Counted from the first letter of the stretch, positions 1-11,506 are shown. The stretch: DNA of 64,000 bases from Euglena gracilis (GCA_039621445.1 CP154955.1:15250465-15314464), one strand, 5' to 3'. Notes: generated from the sequence alone by a model not told the origin. Numbers and translations are program-made.

Positions 1-80
1 GCCTAACTTGGGTTAATACACATTGGGGGACGCTCGGCGCCTTCGGCGCCTCGCTCGGGTCCCCGAATGTTTTTTATACA

Positions 81-178
81 CAAATTGTGGCTGAGCCCAG
101 ATTTCAGCCTGAAAACGTGTTCAGCCAGGGGCCCCCGAAGGGGGCCCCTGCTGAAATCTGGGCTCAGCCACAATTTGT
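81..178. repeat. Foldback repeat
   Basis: Arms of about 28 bp (81-108 and 150-178) are inverted copies of each other, around a GC-rich palindromic centre near 132. It is one of many foldbacks in the first 16 kb. No coding content is credible here. Confidence 0.75.
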
Positions 179-285
179 TTAAAAAAACGTTTTCAGAGCC
201 CGCCAAATGCCTACCCTGAAATTCGTGGTCATGATTCACGCAAGTGGTCAAAAAGGCGAATTTTTTAAATCCGGACCAACCCAAC

Positions 286-431
286 GGCGCCCTCACTGAA
301 AACGTGCCTGAACCCGGATGCCTTCACTGAAAACGTGTCATTGACACAAATGCCCTCACTGAAAACGTGCCTGAACCCGGATGCCTTCACTGAAAACGTG
401 TCATTGCCACAAATGCCCTCACTGAAAACGT
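286..431. repeat. Subterminal tandem repeat, left block
   Basis: A unit of about 62 bp alternates the phrases GCCCTCACTGAAAACGTG and GGATGCCTTCACTGAAAACG. A matching block in the same orientation lies at 1372-1523. The paired placement suggests subterminal repeats of the surrounding TIR element. Confidence 0.75.
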
Positions 432-484
432 GTCACCCCCCCCCCTTTTTTTCTTTTTTTCTTTATTCCTGCAGCCTTGCCAAT

Positions 485-965
485 ATGGCCAAACGCACGG
501 CAAACTTTGTGAATGGTCTTTTGCCACCTCCCCCTAGGACGGACCCCCTTCATGGCACCTTGCTGGCACAGGGCAACACAAAGAAAAAGTCCGGCTCCGT
601 AGGTGCAGAGCTTGCTGCTGTTGCCAACTGTTTGGAGTTCGCCAAACTGTGTCAACATCGGCAAGCCTGTTATCCTGAGCTGGATGCTTTCTTTGTTGCC
701 TGGACGGGATGGGAGCTGGAACCCAGCCTGTTGTTCGATGAGGCGAGCGTCATCGAACAGTGTGTGGTCCCCTGACCAACCCCCTGTGCCTCGTGCTGTG
801 TCCCGACTGCCAAACAAAACCCGAGAAATGTGGTTTTTGTGGTGTTGCCATTCCCAAAAATCCAAATTGTGTGGAGCTGAACAAAGTTGTCTGTGACGCC
901 AAACAAACAAAGTTGTCTGTGAACAAAGTTGTCTATGATTGGCATATCATTTTCATTGCCAAGAT
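485..965 (+). pseudogene. Four-cysteine (zinc-ribbon-like) gene remnant
   Basis: A start codon at 485 follows a pyrimidine-rich stretch ending in CTGCAG, which resembles a splice acceptor. The frame runs for 96 codons with ordinary protein-like composition and stops at 773-775. In the frame one base away the reading continues naturally and shows C-x2-C-x6-C-x2-C (CPDCQTKPEKCGFC), followed by further Cys and Asn/Val-rich sequence to about 965. The simplest reading is one gene broken by a single-base shift in the C-run near 770. Four paired cysteines suggest a zinc ribbon. I do not recognise the family. Its place inside an inverted-repeat element suggests transposon cargo. Confidence 0.4.
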
Positions 966-1004
966 TTGGCAAAAGAGCCAAAGTATGGCTCTTTTGTGTC
1001 AAGA

Positions 1005-1200
1005 AACTGTGTTCGGGCCAAGACTTAGGGGGAGCCCAGGGGCGGGGACCGCGACGCCGAAGGCGCCGCGGTCGCCCCTGGGCCCCCCTAAAACCTTGGC
1101 CCAAAACACTGTTCTTGTTTGAAACCGTGTTTTGGGCGAAGATTTAAGACTTTTAAAGTCTCGAAATCGGCCCAAACACGGTTTCTTTGTGTAAAGCGTG
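1005..1200. repeat. Palindromic repeat with GGTTTC/GAAACC ends
   Basis: GC-rich arms fold around GCGCCGAAGGCGCCGC near 1058, and outer segments contain AAACCGTGTTTTGGGC and its inverse. A related, partly rearranged copy in inverted orientation occurs at about 24,145-24,262. Confidence 0.65.
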
Positions 1201-1371
1201 TCGTGTGCCGTGATGTCCGCCACTCTGTTTCGTTGTGCTCCAAGGCAACCTAGCCTTCTGTTGTGTTGTAGAGTGCCCCCGACCCGCCTCACTCGTTGAG
1301 GACCACCCGGCCTCGCAACCACACGCCGATTTTTCATGATAGTGTTTTTTGCTTTTTACTCAGGGTTGCCA

Positions 1372-1523
1372 CAGATGCCCTCACTGAAAACGTGCCTGAA
1401 CCCGGATGCCTTCACTGAAAACGTGTCATTGACACAAATGCCCTCATTGAAAACGTGCCTGAACCCGGATGCCTTCACTGAAAACGTGTCATTGCCACAA
1501 ATGCCCTCATTGAAAACGTGTTC
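1372..1523. repeat. Subterminal tandem repeat, right block
   Basis: Second block of the CTGAAAACGTG-containing unit, nearly identical to 286-431. Confidence 0.75.
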
Positions 1524-1716
1524 ATGACCACGAATTTCAGGGCAGGCATTTGGCGGGCTGAACACGTTTTTAACCCTAGTTGGGCGCCTCTTTGGGTTCG
1601 CTGGGTCCCCTGCAGACACCAATTTAACGACGTTGAGGGGATGGGATGGGACAGTTAGGAATGAAAACTTGACCCTAACCCTACACCTTTAAATAACATC
1701 ATGAACTTTTCAGGTT

Positions 1717-2050
1717 CTGAATTGCAGCGGCCTTCGGCCTTCGGCCGCTGCACGGCCTTCAGCCGCTGCGCGGCCTTCGGGGCGCATGGCGGTAGACTGG
1801 GGGGGGGGGGGTAGTCGGCCGAGTAATGGTCGGTAGCTAGTGGGCGAGACGGGGTGGGGGGGTATTGGGCAGTCGGCCGACTTTCAGGTTCTGAATTGCA
1901 GCGGCCTTCGGCCGCTGCGGCGGCCCTCGGCCGCTGCGCGGCCTTCGGCCAGTCGGCCTTCGGGACGCATGGCGGTAGACTGGGGGGGGGGGGTAGTCGG
2001 CCGACTAATGATCGGTAGCTAGTCAGCGAGACGGGGTGGGGGGGTATTAG
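1717..2050. repeat. Two-copy tandem repeat of about 168 bp
   Basis: Both units contain GGTTCTGAATTGCAGCGGCC, GCATGGCGGTAGACTGGGGG and a GTCGGCCGA segment. The GTCGGCCGAC phrase recurs near 54.5-55.7 kb. No gene. Confidence 0.75.
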
Positions 2051-2770
2051 GTAGTCTGACTACCCACTCTAATGTACTAATGGGTCAGTACCGCCGACAT
2101 TTACCACCCCCCCCCTTATTGTCCCCCCCCCCTTATTGTCCCTCGGCCCGGGCCGACGGGGGGTTTTTTTGGCTCGGCCAGTGAAATTCCTTTGGTACCC
2201 CCTTATTGTCCCCCCCCCTTATTGTCCGGTCGGGCCTCCCGGGGGGAGGTCGGTGGGACAATAAGGGGGGGGGGGGGTGGTAAGTCCCCCCCATGAAGAA
2301 AATCTATGCAAACGAGTCGGTGGCTAGTCGGTGGTCATAAAAATGGTCTGTGGCGGGCCCAAATCACCCGGAAATGGTCCCGGTTGGTCCAAATAAGTGC
2401 CTTGCACCAACACGAACACCCTGAGATGGAAATCTTTGGTCGGTGGGGGTCGGTGGACCCTTGACGGGGGTCCGGAGGGGTAAAAAAACCAATGATGAAA
2501 CAGGGAATACATAAAAATCCTTTAGAAATGCAAGCATCACGAGAGGCAGGAAAACTCCTCCCGCCACCCCCATCCGAACCTCAAATAACAAAATCCCTTC
2601 TGAGTTGGCAACATAATCGGGGCATAAGTTGTTTTTGTGGCTCACTTTGGCATAGGCGGGGGGGGGCTCTGCCCCCCCCGCACCCCCCCCTCAAATTACA
2701 AAATCCCCTCTATGTTGGCAACGTACTTGAGTGCTAAGTCCTTTTTGTGCAAAATTTTGCAATTATATTG
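2051..2770. mobile_element. Partial copy of the GTCGGCCGAC TIR element
   Basis: A terminus-like segment at 2055-2100 (CCCACTCTAATGTA, then GGGTCAGTACC) matches the TIR of the element at 54,621-55,638. The stretch 2300-2760 matches about 54,850-55,560 on the opposite strand, including CATAAAAATGGTCTGTGGCG and the ATTTGAGG/GAGCCACAA unit. Only one terminus and one internal half are clear here. Confidence 0.55.
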
Positions 2771-3319
2771 TGATACGAAAACTGTGTCCAGAACGCCGGT
2801 TCGGACCACGGAACTGTGTTCCAGAACGCCGGCGTTCTGGACACAGTTGTTGAAACCGTGGATTAGGGGCTCTGGCTTCACGCCCGAACCGGCGTTCAAG
2901 GAATCCAGGCCAATTTCGGCCTAAATACCCATTTTTCGAACATTTTGGAGCATTTTTGGGCTCCTTTGGGCGCATGGCCATATCGACCGGCCGATTGAAG
3001 TTTTCAAACGTCTGGTGCCATGTTACCCATCGATCGAAAGCTCTTCTCAAGTGCTTTTGGCAGATGGCCACAGGATTCAGCAATAATCCACACAGCGCTT
3101 ATTTTCAGCGATCGTGCATTCCAAAATTTGACATCCTAATTTGTGAAATCCCACACCTGAGGTGCCATACAGCACATCAATCGAAAGCTCTCGCCAAGGC
3201 CTTTCATTTGGTACCCACAGAACTCAGCTATACTGCAGAGCACTCTGAAAATCGGCGATAGCATTTTCCGACCCTGTTTTCAAAGTCGAAATTCCCATGT
3301 TTCACCGGCCATGTTGCCC

Positions 3320-4038
3320 ATCGATCGAAAGCTCTTCTCAGGGGCTTTCAGCAGATGGCCTCAGATTTCAGCCGTGCTGCATGGTATTCTATTTCAAAAA
3401 ATCCCCAGATTTGGCCGAATGGAAATTGTTGCACAAAATACCCCAATATCTGGCCAATTACCCCCCAAAAACTGCTCAGATGTGATTGCCACATGTCTAC
3501 TAAGCATTTTTTAGCATTTTGAACACTTTTTGGCACTTTTTATTTTCGGTCCCCTGGACGCTATCTTCCCGCCCGAACCGGCGTTCCAGAACGCCGGTTC
3601 GGCGCAAAAATTTCTGCGCCGAACCGGCGTTCTGGAACGCCGGTTCGGGCGTGAAGCCAGAGCCCCAATACACGGTTTCAAACCGTGTATTGGGGCTCTG
3701 GCTTCACGCCCGAACCGGCGTTCTGGACGCCGGTTCGGCGCAGAAATTTCTGCGCCGAACCGGTGTCCAGAACGCCGGTTCGGGCGGGAAAACGGCGTCC
3801 TGGGGACCGAAAATGAAAAGTGCCAAAAAGTGTCCAAAATGGTTTGTAGACATGAGGCAATCATATCTGAGCACTTTTTGGGGGGGTATTTGGCCAGAAA
3901 TTGGGGTATTTTGTGCAACAATTTCCATTTGGCCAAATCTGGGGATTTTCTGAAATAGAATACCATGCAGCAGGGCTGAAATCTAAGGCCATCTAAAACC
4001 CTTGAGAAGGGTTATCGATCAAGGGGCAACATGGCAGG
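3320..4038. repeat. Giant imperfect palindrome of about 720 bp
   Basis: The sequence reads nearly the same on both strands around a central C at 3679 (CACGGTTT-C-AAACCGTG). Inner arms contain several copies of GAACCGGCGTTC and its complement. Outer arms (about 3320-3530 and 3830-4038) hold a diverged unique segment with ATTGTTGCACAAAATACCCC. It should extrude a long hairpin. Protein frames here are by-products of the palindrome. Confidence 0.85.
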
Positions 4039-4059
4039 TGAACAGTGGATTTTGGAATT

Positions 4060-5330
4060 TGCGAAAAGGGTCCAAAAATCGTAATTCTGAAAAAACCCAA
4101 GGAGTCCAGATAAAATTTCCTAAACCGGCGTTTGAGACGCCGGGTTCTGATACGAAAACTGTGTCCAGAACCGGCAGCCCGAACCGGCGTTCTGGAACAC
4201 GGCTTCACGCCCGAACCGGCGTTCTGGACACAGTTGTTGAAACCGTGGATTAGGGGCTCTGGCTTCACGCCCGAACCGGCGTTCAAGGAATAAAGGCCAA
4301 TTTCGCCCTAAATACCCAGTTTCTGAACATTTTTGGGCATTTTTGGGATCCTTTGGGCTCATGGCCATGTCGATCGGCCGATTGAAGTTTTCATCCGTCT
4401 GATGCCAGGTTACCCATCAATCGAAAGGTTTTTTTTTCAGAATTACGATTTGGAATTTTTTTTTGGTTGGACCACCCCTCGGTTTTTTCAGAATCACGGT
4501 TGGGAAATTTTGGCTGGACCCCCCCCAGATTTTTTCAGATTTGCAATGCCGAATTTTCGGTTGGACCCCGCTGGTTTTTTTTTCCAGAATTATGGTTGGG
4601 ATTTGATCCCCCCTTTTTTCAGAATTCCGGTTCAGAGATTTTGGTTGGGTTTCTTCACAAACACGGTTGAAAAAAAAATTGGCTGGAGCCCCCCCTAGGG
4701 TTTTTCAGAAGTACGGTTGGGAAATTTTGGCTGGACCCCCCCCGGGAATTTTTCAAAATTTTTGGGAAATGTTAATTACAGTTGGGAAATTTTGGCCCCC
4801 CCCCTGGGTGTTTTCAAAATTGGTTGGACCCTCCCCTGGGTTTTTCAGAATTATGGTTAGGAAATTTTAGCTGGACCCCTTGGGTTTTTTCAGAATTACG
4901 ATTTTTTTGCCCTTTTCGCAAATTCCAAAATCCACTGTTCACCTGCCATGTTGCCCCTTGATCGATAACCCTTCTCAAGGGTTTTAGATGGCCTTAGATT
5001 CCAGCCCTGCTGCATGGTATTCTATTTCAGAAAATCCCCAGATTTGGCCAAATGGAAATTGTTGCACAAAATACCCCAATTTCTGGCCAAATACCCCCCA
5101 AAAAGTGCTCAGATATGATTGCCTCATGTCTACAAACCATTTTGGACACTTTTTGGCACTTTTCATTTTCGATCCCCAGGACGCCGTTTTCCCGCCCGAA
5201 CCGGCGTTCTGGACACCGGTTCGGCGCAGAAATTTCTGCGCCGAACCGGCGTCCAGAACGCCGGTTCGGGCGTGAAGCCAGAGCCCCAATACACGGTTTC
5301 AGGACAGAACCGGCGTCCCCCCCCACGGGT
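4060..5330. repeat. Foldback unit with internal degenerate tandem array
   Basis: The segment 3840-4110 returns inverted at about 4870-5130, forming a second foldback that shares an arm with the palindrome centred at 3679. The loop (about 4420-4900) is a degenerate tandem array of a 45-60 bp unit with the phrases CAGAATTACGGTTGG, AAATTTTGGCTGGACC and runs of C and T. The 4140-5302 stretch has a close copy at about 14,105-15,342. Confidence 0.75.
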
Positions 5331-5419
5331 TTTACGGACGCCGGTTCTGTCCTAAAACCCGGCGTTAGGAACGCCGGTTTTGTCCAAAACCCGGCGTCCG
5401 GTTTTCATTCCTAAAAATG

Positions 5420-6060
5420 TCACGAAAAGTGCCCAAAAGTGGCCCTAAGGTGCTGGTATGACTGTTTCAACCATCTAGGACAATGAATTTTGCCATTTGG
5501 GGACCACTGGGGTGGATATCCAAATTTGGTGAAAATTGGCCCAGATTTGGAAATAGAGTACCGTGCATCGTGGAAAGATCTGATGACCACCGCTGGTCGT
5601 CTGTTGAAAAGAGCTTTCGATCGAGGGGTAACTTGGTACCCTAACGTTGCACGCAGCCCGAGATACGCTCGCGATCGTCGGATCGGCCAGAATCTGAGTC
5701 GAAATGTGTGGTGATTTTCAGTGATTTTTGGTTTGAGATGCTTAATAAACCTTACAGAAACGTTTTTTCTCTTCGAATCAACCACCTGAGGGGTTCCGGG
5801 GGGCACCAGAGTTGTGAAATTAGGATTTCCCAGTGACAAAAAGTAAGAGCTCCAGGCGGCGTGGCTGAATTTGGTGGTGATCGCCAGTCGTCTGATGAAA
5901 AGAGCTTTTGATTGAGGGGTGACTTTGTACCAGGACGATCGACACAGCCAGAAATACCCTCGTGATCGCCGGAATTTGGTGAAATGCAAAGTGGCGTGAC
6001 ATTGCAGATAAGTGGTCGGAGATTGGTCCTGGGAGTGTCCTTTGACCGAAGGGTGGGGAC
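5420..6060. other. Gene-free; internal duplicate of about 100 bp
   Basis: The segments near 5590-5690 and 5885-5975 resemble each other (GTCGTCTG.TGAAAAGAGCTTT then GAGGGGT.ACTT). No convincing exon. Confidence 0.55.
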
Positions 6061-6123
6061 GCCGGTTCTGTCCTGAACCCGGCGTCTCTAAAACGCCGCT
6101 TTAAACAAGGGGTGGCGGACGCC

Positions 6124-6210
6124 GGTTCTGTCCAAAACCCGGCGTTCCGGACGCCGGTTCCGTCCTTCGGACGGAACCGGCGTCCGGAACGCCGGGTTTT
6201 GGACAGAACC
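6124..6210. repeat. Perfect 42 bp stem with 3 nt loop
   Basis: Positions 6124-6165 and 6169-6210 are exact reverse complements around the loop TTC at 6166-6168. The arms contain CCGGCGTTCCGGACGCCGG, the same GCCGG/CCGGC vocabulary as the 3-5 kb palindromes. Confidence 0.95.
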
Positions 6211-6479
6211 AACGGGTCCAACCCCCTCGGCATGGCAAAATGGGACCCCCCCCCCTTGGTGGCCGACGGTCCTCGTCGGACATGCCCAACCTCCAATACT
6301 CCATGCTCAAAAAAAATCCAAAACTTGGCGATTTATTATGGACAAATTAGGGATTTGTCTTGGCAAGTTTTGGATAAGGATCGTATGATCGTATTTGTAG
6401 TGATGTTAATTCCACCCCAAATTTGGAATCGGCCACCTCATTCAATCAAAATTGAACCTGATGTTGTGAATTAGTTCAA

Positions 6480-7430
6480 TTGAAACTAAGGGCGGGGGGC
6501 GGGGGGAGCGGGGGGGGGGGACGGGGGGGGGGACGCGGGGGAGACGCCATTTTTGGGACAGTGAAATTAGGAATTTGCTGCGAGAAAATTTTTGCCAAAT
6601 TAGGATTCTACCACAACAAATTAGGACAAACCCACCCCAAATTAGGAATCACCCACCGCAAGTTAGGAATCACCCACACCAAATTAGGAATCACCAACCT
6701 CAAATTTGCCTGAAATTAGGAATCAGCCTTTTGAATTTGGCTGTTTCGAGAACAAAATTTTGGTTCCAAAGTGGGGCGCGGGGGGGACGCGGGGGGGGAC
6801 GCGGGGGGGACGCGGGGGAGACACCCCCTAATGTTAGTGAATTGGTTTGGATCCAATCAATCCAAACCAAGATCATCGTGTCATTTGAAAGAAAACTCTC
6901 CAGGGGTTTTTTAGTGTTGGACCCTCGCGGGCGTAGGGTGTGTTGGTCCAGCCGAGCCCCTTCCCCCCTCCCCCGGGGGGTCCCCCCAGGAGGGATAAAG
7001 AGGGATAAACTTTTCGGTGCTGAAAGCGCCGAAGATTTATTGAAAAAGGTGCTATTTTTTGGCATTTTTTATAGAATTTTTCGCGATTTTTTTACCATTT
7101 TCGGGGAAGCAAAAATTGATTTTTTTCCTTGTGAAATACCATTTTTGAAGGAAATTTTTCGGGGGTGGTTCGGGTCACCGGGGGGGGGGGGGGGGTCACG
7201 AGGGGGGGCACGGGGGAACATCACATTTTTGGTGGCCAAATTAGGAATCACCAAAAACGAATTTTTGGAAAAAAATCCTTTTTAGGCTCCAAATTAGGAA
7301 TCCCCAACCTAAAATTAGCATTTTGACACCAAATTAGGCATCACCATTCCAAATTTTACAAAATTTATGCCTCAAATTAGGAATCTACCTGAATATTTTG
7401 TCAAATTAGGCATCACCGGCCCTCTAAAGT
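6480..7430. repeat. Degenerate CAAATTAGGAATCACC array split by a G-rich module
   Basis: Irregular copies of CAAATTAGGAATCACC occur at about 6595-6725 and 7235-7410. Between them lies G/C-homopolymer sequence with a GGTGCTGAAAGCGCC hairpin-like core near 7017. The 236-codon open frame across this region comes from the repeats. Confidence 0.6.
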
Positions 7431-8165
7431 TTTTTTTAATGTGTGAAAGTATTTCCAAATCTGTTTTCTGGTGCGAAAAATCATGCTTTCAACCCCCCCA
7501 AAAAAACAACAAAAAATGAATGCTGCAGAGATAAAAAAATGACTTTTTTCGAAAAAACATTGCAAAAAAATTTTCCCCCAAACCCTCCATGACGTTTTTT
7601 TTGTTTTTTTGAAAAAAACATATTTTTTTTAAAAAAAACATGTTTTTTTTGTTTCAAAAAAAAAACAAGCCGTCAACCTTGGGAAGCGGACGTCCGGACG
7701 GACTGCTGAATTTCAATGCCTGGGACCACAAATTGAGAGGGAAAAAAAAAAAAAAAAAAGGGTCCGGAAAGCTGGATGGCAGGCTGGAACAGCAGCAAGG
7801 CTCTAGCAATGGTGGAGGGACAAAACGAATCCATTAACCATTCGAGGTTGGGCGTGCGGGGTGGCTGGGGACTCCTTTTTGGTGTTGTTTTTTTTGACAG
7901 GCGTGATGGGGGGGTTGAGGGGGGTGGCGCGCAGCCGCACACGGGGGGGATCAAAAGGTGGCTACGCGCGTGGTGCGCACCTTGACATGTCCCGAGGTTA
8001 CCCTTGGGATGTGATGGGACTTCATTGCAAAATTGAAAAATTCGACCCGGTAATTGAAATTGGTTGACCGTGTATGCTTTTTTGACTTCTTTTTTTGTAA
8101 AAATAGACGTTTGCTCTACTATTGTGCATTGGTTTTATTCTTCCTCACCTTCAGAACAACTTTTT
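7431..8165. other. Gene-free; A/T homopolymers and low complexity
   Basis: Runs such as the A-run at 7742-7759 and opposed A/T runs at 7590-7665. I see no exon or known element. Confidence 0.5.
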
Positions 8166-8170
8166 TGGCC

Positions 8171-8765
8171 ATGGCGTTATTGACCATTCATGAACAGCGT
8201 GGTGGGTGGAAGCAGCAAGGGGGACGATCTTATGTCGTGCTCTGCCCATTCAAGACTTCTTCTAAATCTTTTCCTTTTGGCTTGTTGGGTTTGGGACATT
8301 TGCAACACGTCATCGATGACAAGTCATCTGTGATGGAAACATGAGATGACCCTGCGTAGCCATCCCGGCAAAGGCGTTCATGATATTCTGATCTTTAGGA
8401 AACACTACAATGGATGAAGTTCAACAAAGCCAAGGAGGATCTGAGTTCTCAAGAGTTCATCACAGCAATGTGGGTACACAACGCCCTCCCACAACAATTG
8501 ATTGATGACCATCTCTTCTGGAAACAAATCGGAGTTCCCCCCCCCCTCGGTCTTGACCAACACAAGCTCAGCACCGAAACCCAAAACCTGGCAGCAAAAT
8601 TGGACGATATAGTGATGGAAAACGTGGCAAAATTTTATTTAATCGGCGTTCTCATTCTGGGATGTTGGAATCGAAGGAAAAGTTTTGAGGAAGGCAGAGC
8701 ACGACATAAGATTGTCCCTCTTGCTGCTTCCACCCACCACGGCTGTTCATGACGGTTTACCATTC
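8171..8765. mobile_element. Foldback element of about 0.6 kb with an open frame inside
   Basis: The left arm at about 8186-8246 (TCATGAACAGCGTGGTGGG, then GACGATCTTATGTCGTGC) returns inverted at 8693-8752 with a few mismatches. An interior frame at 8414-8749 (112 codons) has reasonable composition over its first 75 residues, then runs into the right arm. No domain is recognised. It could be a remnant of transposon coding sequence. No target duplication was identified. Confidence 0.5.
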
Positions 8766-8769
8766 TACC

Positions 8770-9765
8770 CTGATCTCATCTTGTAAAACCTTCCTCAAAG
8801 GCAAGTTTGGCAAGTTTGTGTCAACACACAACGTATGTGGGTTGGAAACAAGAATAAATACGTTGGTTGGTGATTTTAAAACTTGAGACAAGTGACCAAT
8901 TGCTCAATTTTTGGGGGAAAACAGTTGCCTCTCTTTGTTGCAAGGTTTTTGTAATTGACTCTTTTTCCTTTGACATTGCGCTATCATTGAGGTTGGAAAA
9001 CCTCAACCTCAACCTCAACGTCAACCTCAATTCCTCAACCTCAATCTAGGCTTGTTTGGGCCCAACCCCGGCCGTCAGCCCACCAAATTTCCGGTGTTTG
9101 TCCTTTGAAGAAGCTTGAGCTAGGGGGTTGCTTGGTATCTGTGCATGGCGGCAGCATTCCAAATTTTGGCAAATGACAAGGGTTTCTGACAGACAATTGA
9201 CATTAATGTGACATTTAGACATTTGTCAAAAACAAAAACCCTCGTCCGCGTTAGGAATGGCCAATCCCAAATTAATGTCCGCCTTCCTGGTATTTCGCAA
9301 AATCTGACCCCTGTTCTGAACTTCTTCTTCCAGTGCCAATCCGACCCGAATGAGGGCTCATTATCAGAAGGATTGAAATTTTATGTTGGACTTGTACTGT
9401 GAAGCTCCCCGCTGAGGACAAGGTTTGCCAAAGAATTCTGTCAGTGAATTTACTTCTCTCTCCTACAGATCTCACTGGGAAGCAATTGTTGAAGTCCATG
9501 CTTGAAGTGAAATGAAGCAACTGGAAGGTCTTGAAGGTCTTGGAAGGTGGTAATCTGGACCTGAACATGTCCCTACTAAACTGTTCCATGTTGTTTTCGC
9601 TACGACCATCAGAGACAACGTGTGTATTTTCTGCTTTTCCTGCCGCTGTGACTTGAAGCTTGAAGTTTTTTTTTGTCTGTCCGTTTTGTTTGCAACGAAA
9701 TGATAATCTGGTTCGGATTTGATTTACATTGATTTGAATCATTTTTTTTGGTGCCACATCTTGGG
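8770..9765. other. Gene-free; small CTCAAC repeat
   Basis: A short CCTCAACCTCAACCTCAACG array lies at about 8996-9040. Nothing else is recognisable. Confidence 0.45.
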
Positions 9766-9769
9766 GGAG

Positions 9770-10085
9770 GTTTGGGCCACAGGTGTGCTGGCCAGTTTTG
9801 GGCCAGCAGTTTTGGGCCACAGGCCGTGGCCAGTTTTGGGCCACAGGTGGTGGCCAGTTTTGTGCCACAGGGGGGGTTGGCATAGGTGGTGGCCAGTTTT
9901 GTGCCACGGGTGTTGCCCAGTTTGGTGCCACAGGGGGGTTGGCACAGGTGGTGGCCAGTGTGGTGCCACGGGTGTTGCCCAGTTTGGTGCCACAGGGGGG
10001 GGTGGCAAAAGTTGCGGCCAGTTTGGTACCACAGGGGGGGGGGGCTGGCAGAGGTTGTGCCCAGTTTGGTGCTACAGGGGGCTGG
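9770..10085. repeat. GCCACAGG/TGGCCAGTTT minisatellite
   Basis: About nine irregular units of 20-40 bp built from TTTTGGGCCACAGG, GGTGGCCAGTTTTGTGCC and GGGTGTTGCCCAG. It stays open in several frames on both strands, so those frames are not evidence of genes. Confidence 0.85.
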
Positions 10086-10640
10086 GGCCGGATGGTTCTT
10101 TGTTACTGGCGACCTGAGGAACGTCTGGCCCTTCCAGCTCATAAATGCCCAAAATTTTGCTCCCACCGTTGTTCCTGCCGACGACTTCATTGTTCTTTGC
10201 CCTCAGGCGGTAAAAGCCGGACCCATAAATGACGGGGCAGCATTTATGCTCTAATGGTCTCGCCGCAACATTTTTGACAAAACCGATGTAAATAATTCCT
10301 TGTGTTTCTGACTGACGAGGATAAATGGCTGTTTTTTACGATTGACAAAAGTCGTCCTTTTTGACGACCGGAATGCTGCATGGCGGGGCGACGTCAATGG
10401 CAACTGGGCCATCTTTGTCCAGTCGTGAAATGAATACATCACCTGACCAAGAGTTGTCTTTAGCATGTTGAGGATTGCTGAAATATTTCCAAGAAATACT
10501 TCCAGGAAAAATTTCCGAAATTTCTGAAAAATTTCATGAAAAACAGGATTTATTTTTCCAGTGGGAAAATTTGGGGAAATATTGATCCTTTTGCAGTGGT
10601 TTTTCGTTATGGGTAACGGAAGGAAGGGGGCGCAGAAATG
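10086..10640. other. Mostly gene-free; one possible short exon
   Basis: In plus frame, about 10,113-10,254 reads as a natural-looking peptide (FQLINAQNFAPTVVPADDF...) ending in a stop at 10,252-10,254. There is no clear acceptor or homologue, so I do not call a gene. The rest is low complexity. Confidence 0.3.
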
Positions 10641-10719
10641 TCGGAAAAACTCAAAGAAATCACAACAAAAATTGCAAAAAAAAATTGGCAGGATTTGTAT
10701 TTTTAACCAGTTGAGGAGA

Positions 10720-11225
10720 ATGGTTCCGTTCACAACATTTCAGGACCAAACACAAACCAAAATCAAATGGCAATGTGATGCAATCAACATCACAACTATG
10801 GCGGTCATGCTTGCAATGCGAGGTGATTCACATGAATATGCACTTCATATTCCAACTTCTGAGGTCAAACCATCAAACAAAAACTCAGCTGAACTAAAAG
10901 CCGGCCTCAAAAAAGTCGCAATTTCTTCGCAATTTTTTTTCTTGGGGAAGCTAGGGCGAGCAGATGCCCCAGTGGGCGAGGAGGGGGTCCTAGACCCCCC
11001 AAACTGCGCGCTAACCTCAACCAGCAGTGCGCAAAACGGACTCTTTTGCCGTCTGTCCAATTTCGGTGCCTCTTGCATTGGAATGCTGGAATGGCTCACC
11101 GAACCTGCAAACAATACCACCTTGCTTTGCCCAAAATGCCATGGTCCGCTTGATGTCTCTGGTCACCACTTGCTTGTTTGTAACAATCTTACTCGGCGGA
11201 ATGCATCAATCAGGACCACTTGACA
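10720..11225 (+). pseudogene. LINE polyprotein remnant (zinc-knuckle segment)
   Basis: The 3' part of this open frame reads CPKCHGPLDVSGHHLLVC followed by NNLTRRN. The intact-looking LINE at 21.2 kb reads CPRCMSPLDTAGHHL followed, after a frame break, by RNNLVRR at the same spacing. A helix-like GMLEWL-type segment also lines up upstream. This is therefore a diverged fragment of a related element, covering the linker between reverse transcriptase and endonuclease. No reverse transcriptase catalytic motif remains. The upstream half of the frame is not clearly related. Confidence 0.6.
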
Positions 11226-11229
11226 TCCT

Positions 11230-11506
11230 TGGCTCAGCGAGCAGGTTTCCAAGCAAAAAAGGAGCAAAATGCTCAGGATTGGGTATTTTGCAGGAAAAAT
11301 AAAAATATTTTTGTTCCAGTGGAAAAATTGTGGGAAAGTTGCGGAAAAATTGGAAATATTTTTGATATTTTTCAATGATATAAAAATTGACCAAGGATGG
11401 GTGACGATTACGGGGTGTACCCCCCGCGACCCCCGCCCCGTGACCCCCCCCCCCCCGCGACCCCCCCGCGACCCACATATGGAGGGTTTCCGCATCCCAA
11501 TAGGAG
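11230..11506. other. Gene-free, C-rich end
   Basis: Gene-free sequence leading into a C-rich block of CCCCGCGACCC phrases at 11,420-11,475. Confidence 0.4.

Larger units (their letters stand above)
181..1573. mobile_element. Decayed TIR element carrying a gene remnant
   Basis: The segment 186-233 (CCCGCCAAATGCC...TCGTGGTCATGA) reappears inverted at 1521-1568, giving terminal inverted repeats of about 50 bp. Just inside both ends sit tandem blocks of a unit of about 62 bp containing CTGAAAACGTG (286-431 and 1372-1523). An interior open frame with cysteine pairs starts at 485. I could not find a clean target-site duplication, so the outer limits and the superfamily are uncertain. Confidence 0.5.

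Noticed and set aside
3511-5414. Multiple 60-150 codon frames with FGREARAP or AGSGVKPEP phrases on both strands
   Set aside because: They are readings of the GAACCGGCGTTC palindromes and repeat at every copy in both orientations.
9770-10085. Regularly spaced repeats considered as a CRISPR array
   Set aside because: Units vary in length and sequence, there are no distinct unique spacers, and the context is eukaryotic. It is a minisatellite.
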